Of a stretch of DNA of 14,988 nucleotides, positions 14,092 through 14,988 are shown piece by piece. The notes below the pieces were generated by a model, which was not told the origin of the DNA, did no database searches, and saw only the letters and a program-made list of their open reading frames with translations. The DNA comes from an uncultured Oscillospiraceae bacterium (GTDB lineage Bacteria > Bacillota > Clostridia > Oscillospirales > Ruminococcaceae). The DNA lies in NCBI GenBank assembly GCA_910578755.1, contig CAJTSZ010000051.1:1-14988 (forward strand), read 5' to 3'. Position 1 is the stretch's first letter. The number at the start of each line of letters is the position of its first letter. Both the position numbers and the translations under genes were made by a program.

Positions 14092-14859
14092 CTATTGGGG
14101 AATTGCTAATTGTAACAGGAAAATAACCAGCAGGTGGGCTGGGTAAAAGGCGTAGAAAACCCACTTGGATATTTTAGGCTTTATATTGGTGTGAATATAA
14201 ATAAAGGGCAGGGCCAGCAGGCAGAAAATTTCAAACCCAATAGCGTGGCCGCCAATTTTTAAAGCAAGGGGATCCTCCATGTACCCATTTAAAGCGGGCA
14301 GGTAGTAAAGGGTGAACAGCAGGGCGCCCAGCCAGGGGGTATTGCGGCACAGGTAAAAAATTAAAATTAAAACAAGGCCAGTAATGGAATAGTCAAAGTT
14401 AATTAGGGAAAGCAGCAGGAAGCCGCCAAGGAACAGCCACCACTTTTTTTCTTTAAAGCCCCAGGCCGCCGCCAGGCTTACCAGCAGGGTAAAGAAAATG
14501 TTCAGGTTAAACAGGTTGCTCAAAAAGTCGTCGGCGTTAAAGGCCAGTATCCAAAAGGGCTGGGAAATGAGGGCAAAGGCGCCTAGGCGCAAAAAATATT
14601 TTTGGATATTGTGGGTGTACAGCATACCCACAGTAAGGCAGTAGCAGAACAAAGGAAAAGCCAGCCGGCCAATCCAGCGGAAAACAGGGTATTGGGGGAA
14701 AAAGGCGGCGCCAAAGTGGTCCACCACCATGGAAAGTATGGCAACCAGCTTAATAAAATTGGTGTCCAGGTTGGTTTGCAGCTTTGGTTCGCCAGCTTGC
14801 GGCAGTGTTTCCTTTGCCTGCAAGGGCTCCCCAGTTGCAGGCAGATTTGCTTCGTTCAC
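14092..14859 (-). CDS. TraX-family integral membrane protein
   Basis: 255 residues with a hydrophilic N-terminus of about 32 residues, then seven or eight hydrophobic segments. The start of the membrane part, NFIKLVAILSMVVDHFGAAF, and the end, WVFYAFYPAHLLVIFLL, are hallmarks of the TraX family (PF05857). Its plasmid founder acetylates F-pilin; chromosomal Firmicutes members are presumed acyltransferases of unknown acceptor. In this chromosomal setting no conjugation gene is near, so pilin acetylation is unlikely. The start is a GTG at 14859 with TTGGAGG nine bases upstream. It is about 3 kb from the MBOAT operon and divergent in strand from it, so a joint role is not implied. Confidence 0.85.
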   Translation of the reverse strand: MNEANLPATGEPLQAKETLPQAGEPKLQTNLDTNFIKLVAILSMVVDHFGAAFFPQYPVFRWIGRLAFPLFCYCLTVGMLYTHNIQKYFLRLGAFALISQPFWILAFNADDFLSNLFNLNIFFTLLVSLAAAWGFKEKKWWLFLGGFLLLSLINFDYSITGLVLILIFYLCRNTPWLGALLFTLYYLPALNGYMEDPLALKIGGHAIGFEIFCLLALPFIYIHTNIKPKISKWVFYAFYPAHLLVIFLLQLAIPQ

Positions 14860-14940
14860 GGTAAAACCTCCAAGTTGTTTATTTTGTCAGCGGATTTACC
14901 GCATCCATTATGGCAGGTATCTGCTGTAATCTTTTTCTTT

Positions 14941-14964
14941 TTGGAAGTGTGTGGACACTTCCAA
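14941..14964. other. 24-bp palindrome upstream of the TraX gene
   Basis: Perfect 10-bp arms TTGGAAGTGT (14941-14950) and ACACTTCCAA (14955-14964) surround GTGG. The flank is T-rich on the lower-coordinate side of the plus strand, the wrong side for a terminator in either direction. It may be an operator, a 5' UTR hairpin of the TraX transcript, or the edge of an element that continues beyond the window. Confidence 0.4.
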
Positions 14965-14988
14965 GCCTGTGCCAGTGGGCCTACCTGG

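Noticed and set aside
14941..14964. Intrinsic terminator
   Set aside because: The T-rich flank is on the wrong side for either direction.
1..14988. CRISPR array, tRNA or rRNA genes, integrase or phage genes
   Set aside because: No regularly spaced repeats, no cloverleaf or rRNA-like stretches, and no mobile-element proteins were seen on either strand.

Overview
The window reads as a chromosomal segment of a Gram-positive anaerobe of the class Clostridia, probably an Oscillospiraceae/Ruminococcaceae-type gut bacterium. This is inferred from the dgt-dnaG-rpoD gene order, a housekeeping sigma factor of 357 residues, strong AGGAGG ribosome binding sites, moderate GC and the gene content. No marker gene fixes the species.

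Layout. Bases 1-4438 (plus strand) hold the tail of a probable YigZ/IMPACT-family gene, then dgt (dGTPase), dnaG (primase) and rpoD (primary sigma factor), a replication/transcription housekeeping cluster. An intergenic stretch carrying a structured repeat follows, then a single Rrf2-family regulator with a cysteine cluster and its own sigma-A-type promoter (4789-5251). Convergent to it is a stand-alone coenzyme F420:glutamate ligase-like gene (5296-6000, minus); a two-way terminator separates the two.

Bases 6001-6860 have no convincing gene. They hold a 22-bp palindrome, a third copy of the structured repeat, a perfect 15-bp inverted repeat enclosing 105 bp, and a -10 element. Directly downstream is a tight three-gene operon (6861-10840): an AlgI-like MBOAT acyltransferase, a membrane-anchored DHHW/AlgX-like SGNH protein, and a lipoprotein resembling the solute-binding subunit of TRAP transporters. 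It ends at a clear terminator. The operon is best read as a cell-surface polymer acylation module: the MBOAT enzyme would pass acyl groups across the membrane, the DHHW protein would act on the outer face, and the lipoprotein is an unexplained extra part.

From 10896 onward everything is on the minus strand: a lipoprotein of unknown function, a YcxB-like membrane protein in a two-gene unit with a YbaK/EbsC-type Cys-tRNA(Pro) deacylase, peptidase T with a good promoter and terminator, and a TraX-family membrane protein.

The parts most worth a second look are the inverted repeat in front of the acyltransferase operon (possible invertible switch), the operon itself with its odd third member, and the family of three structured intergenic repeats.
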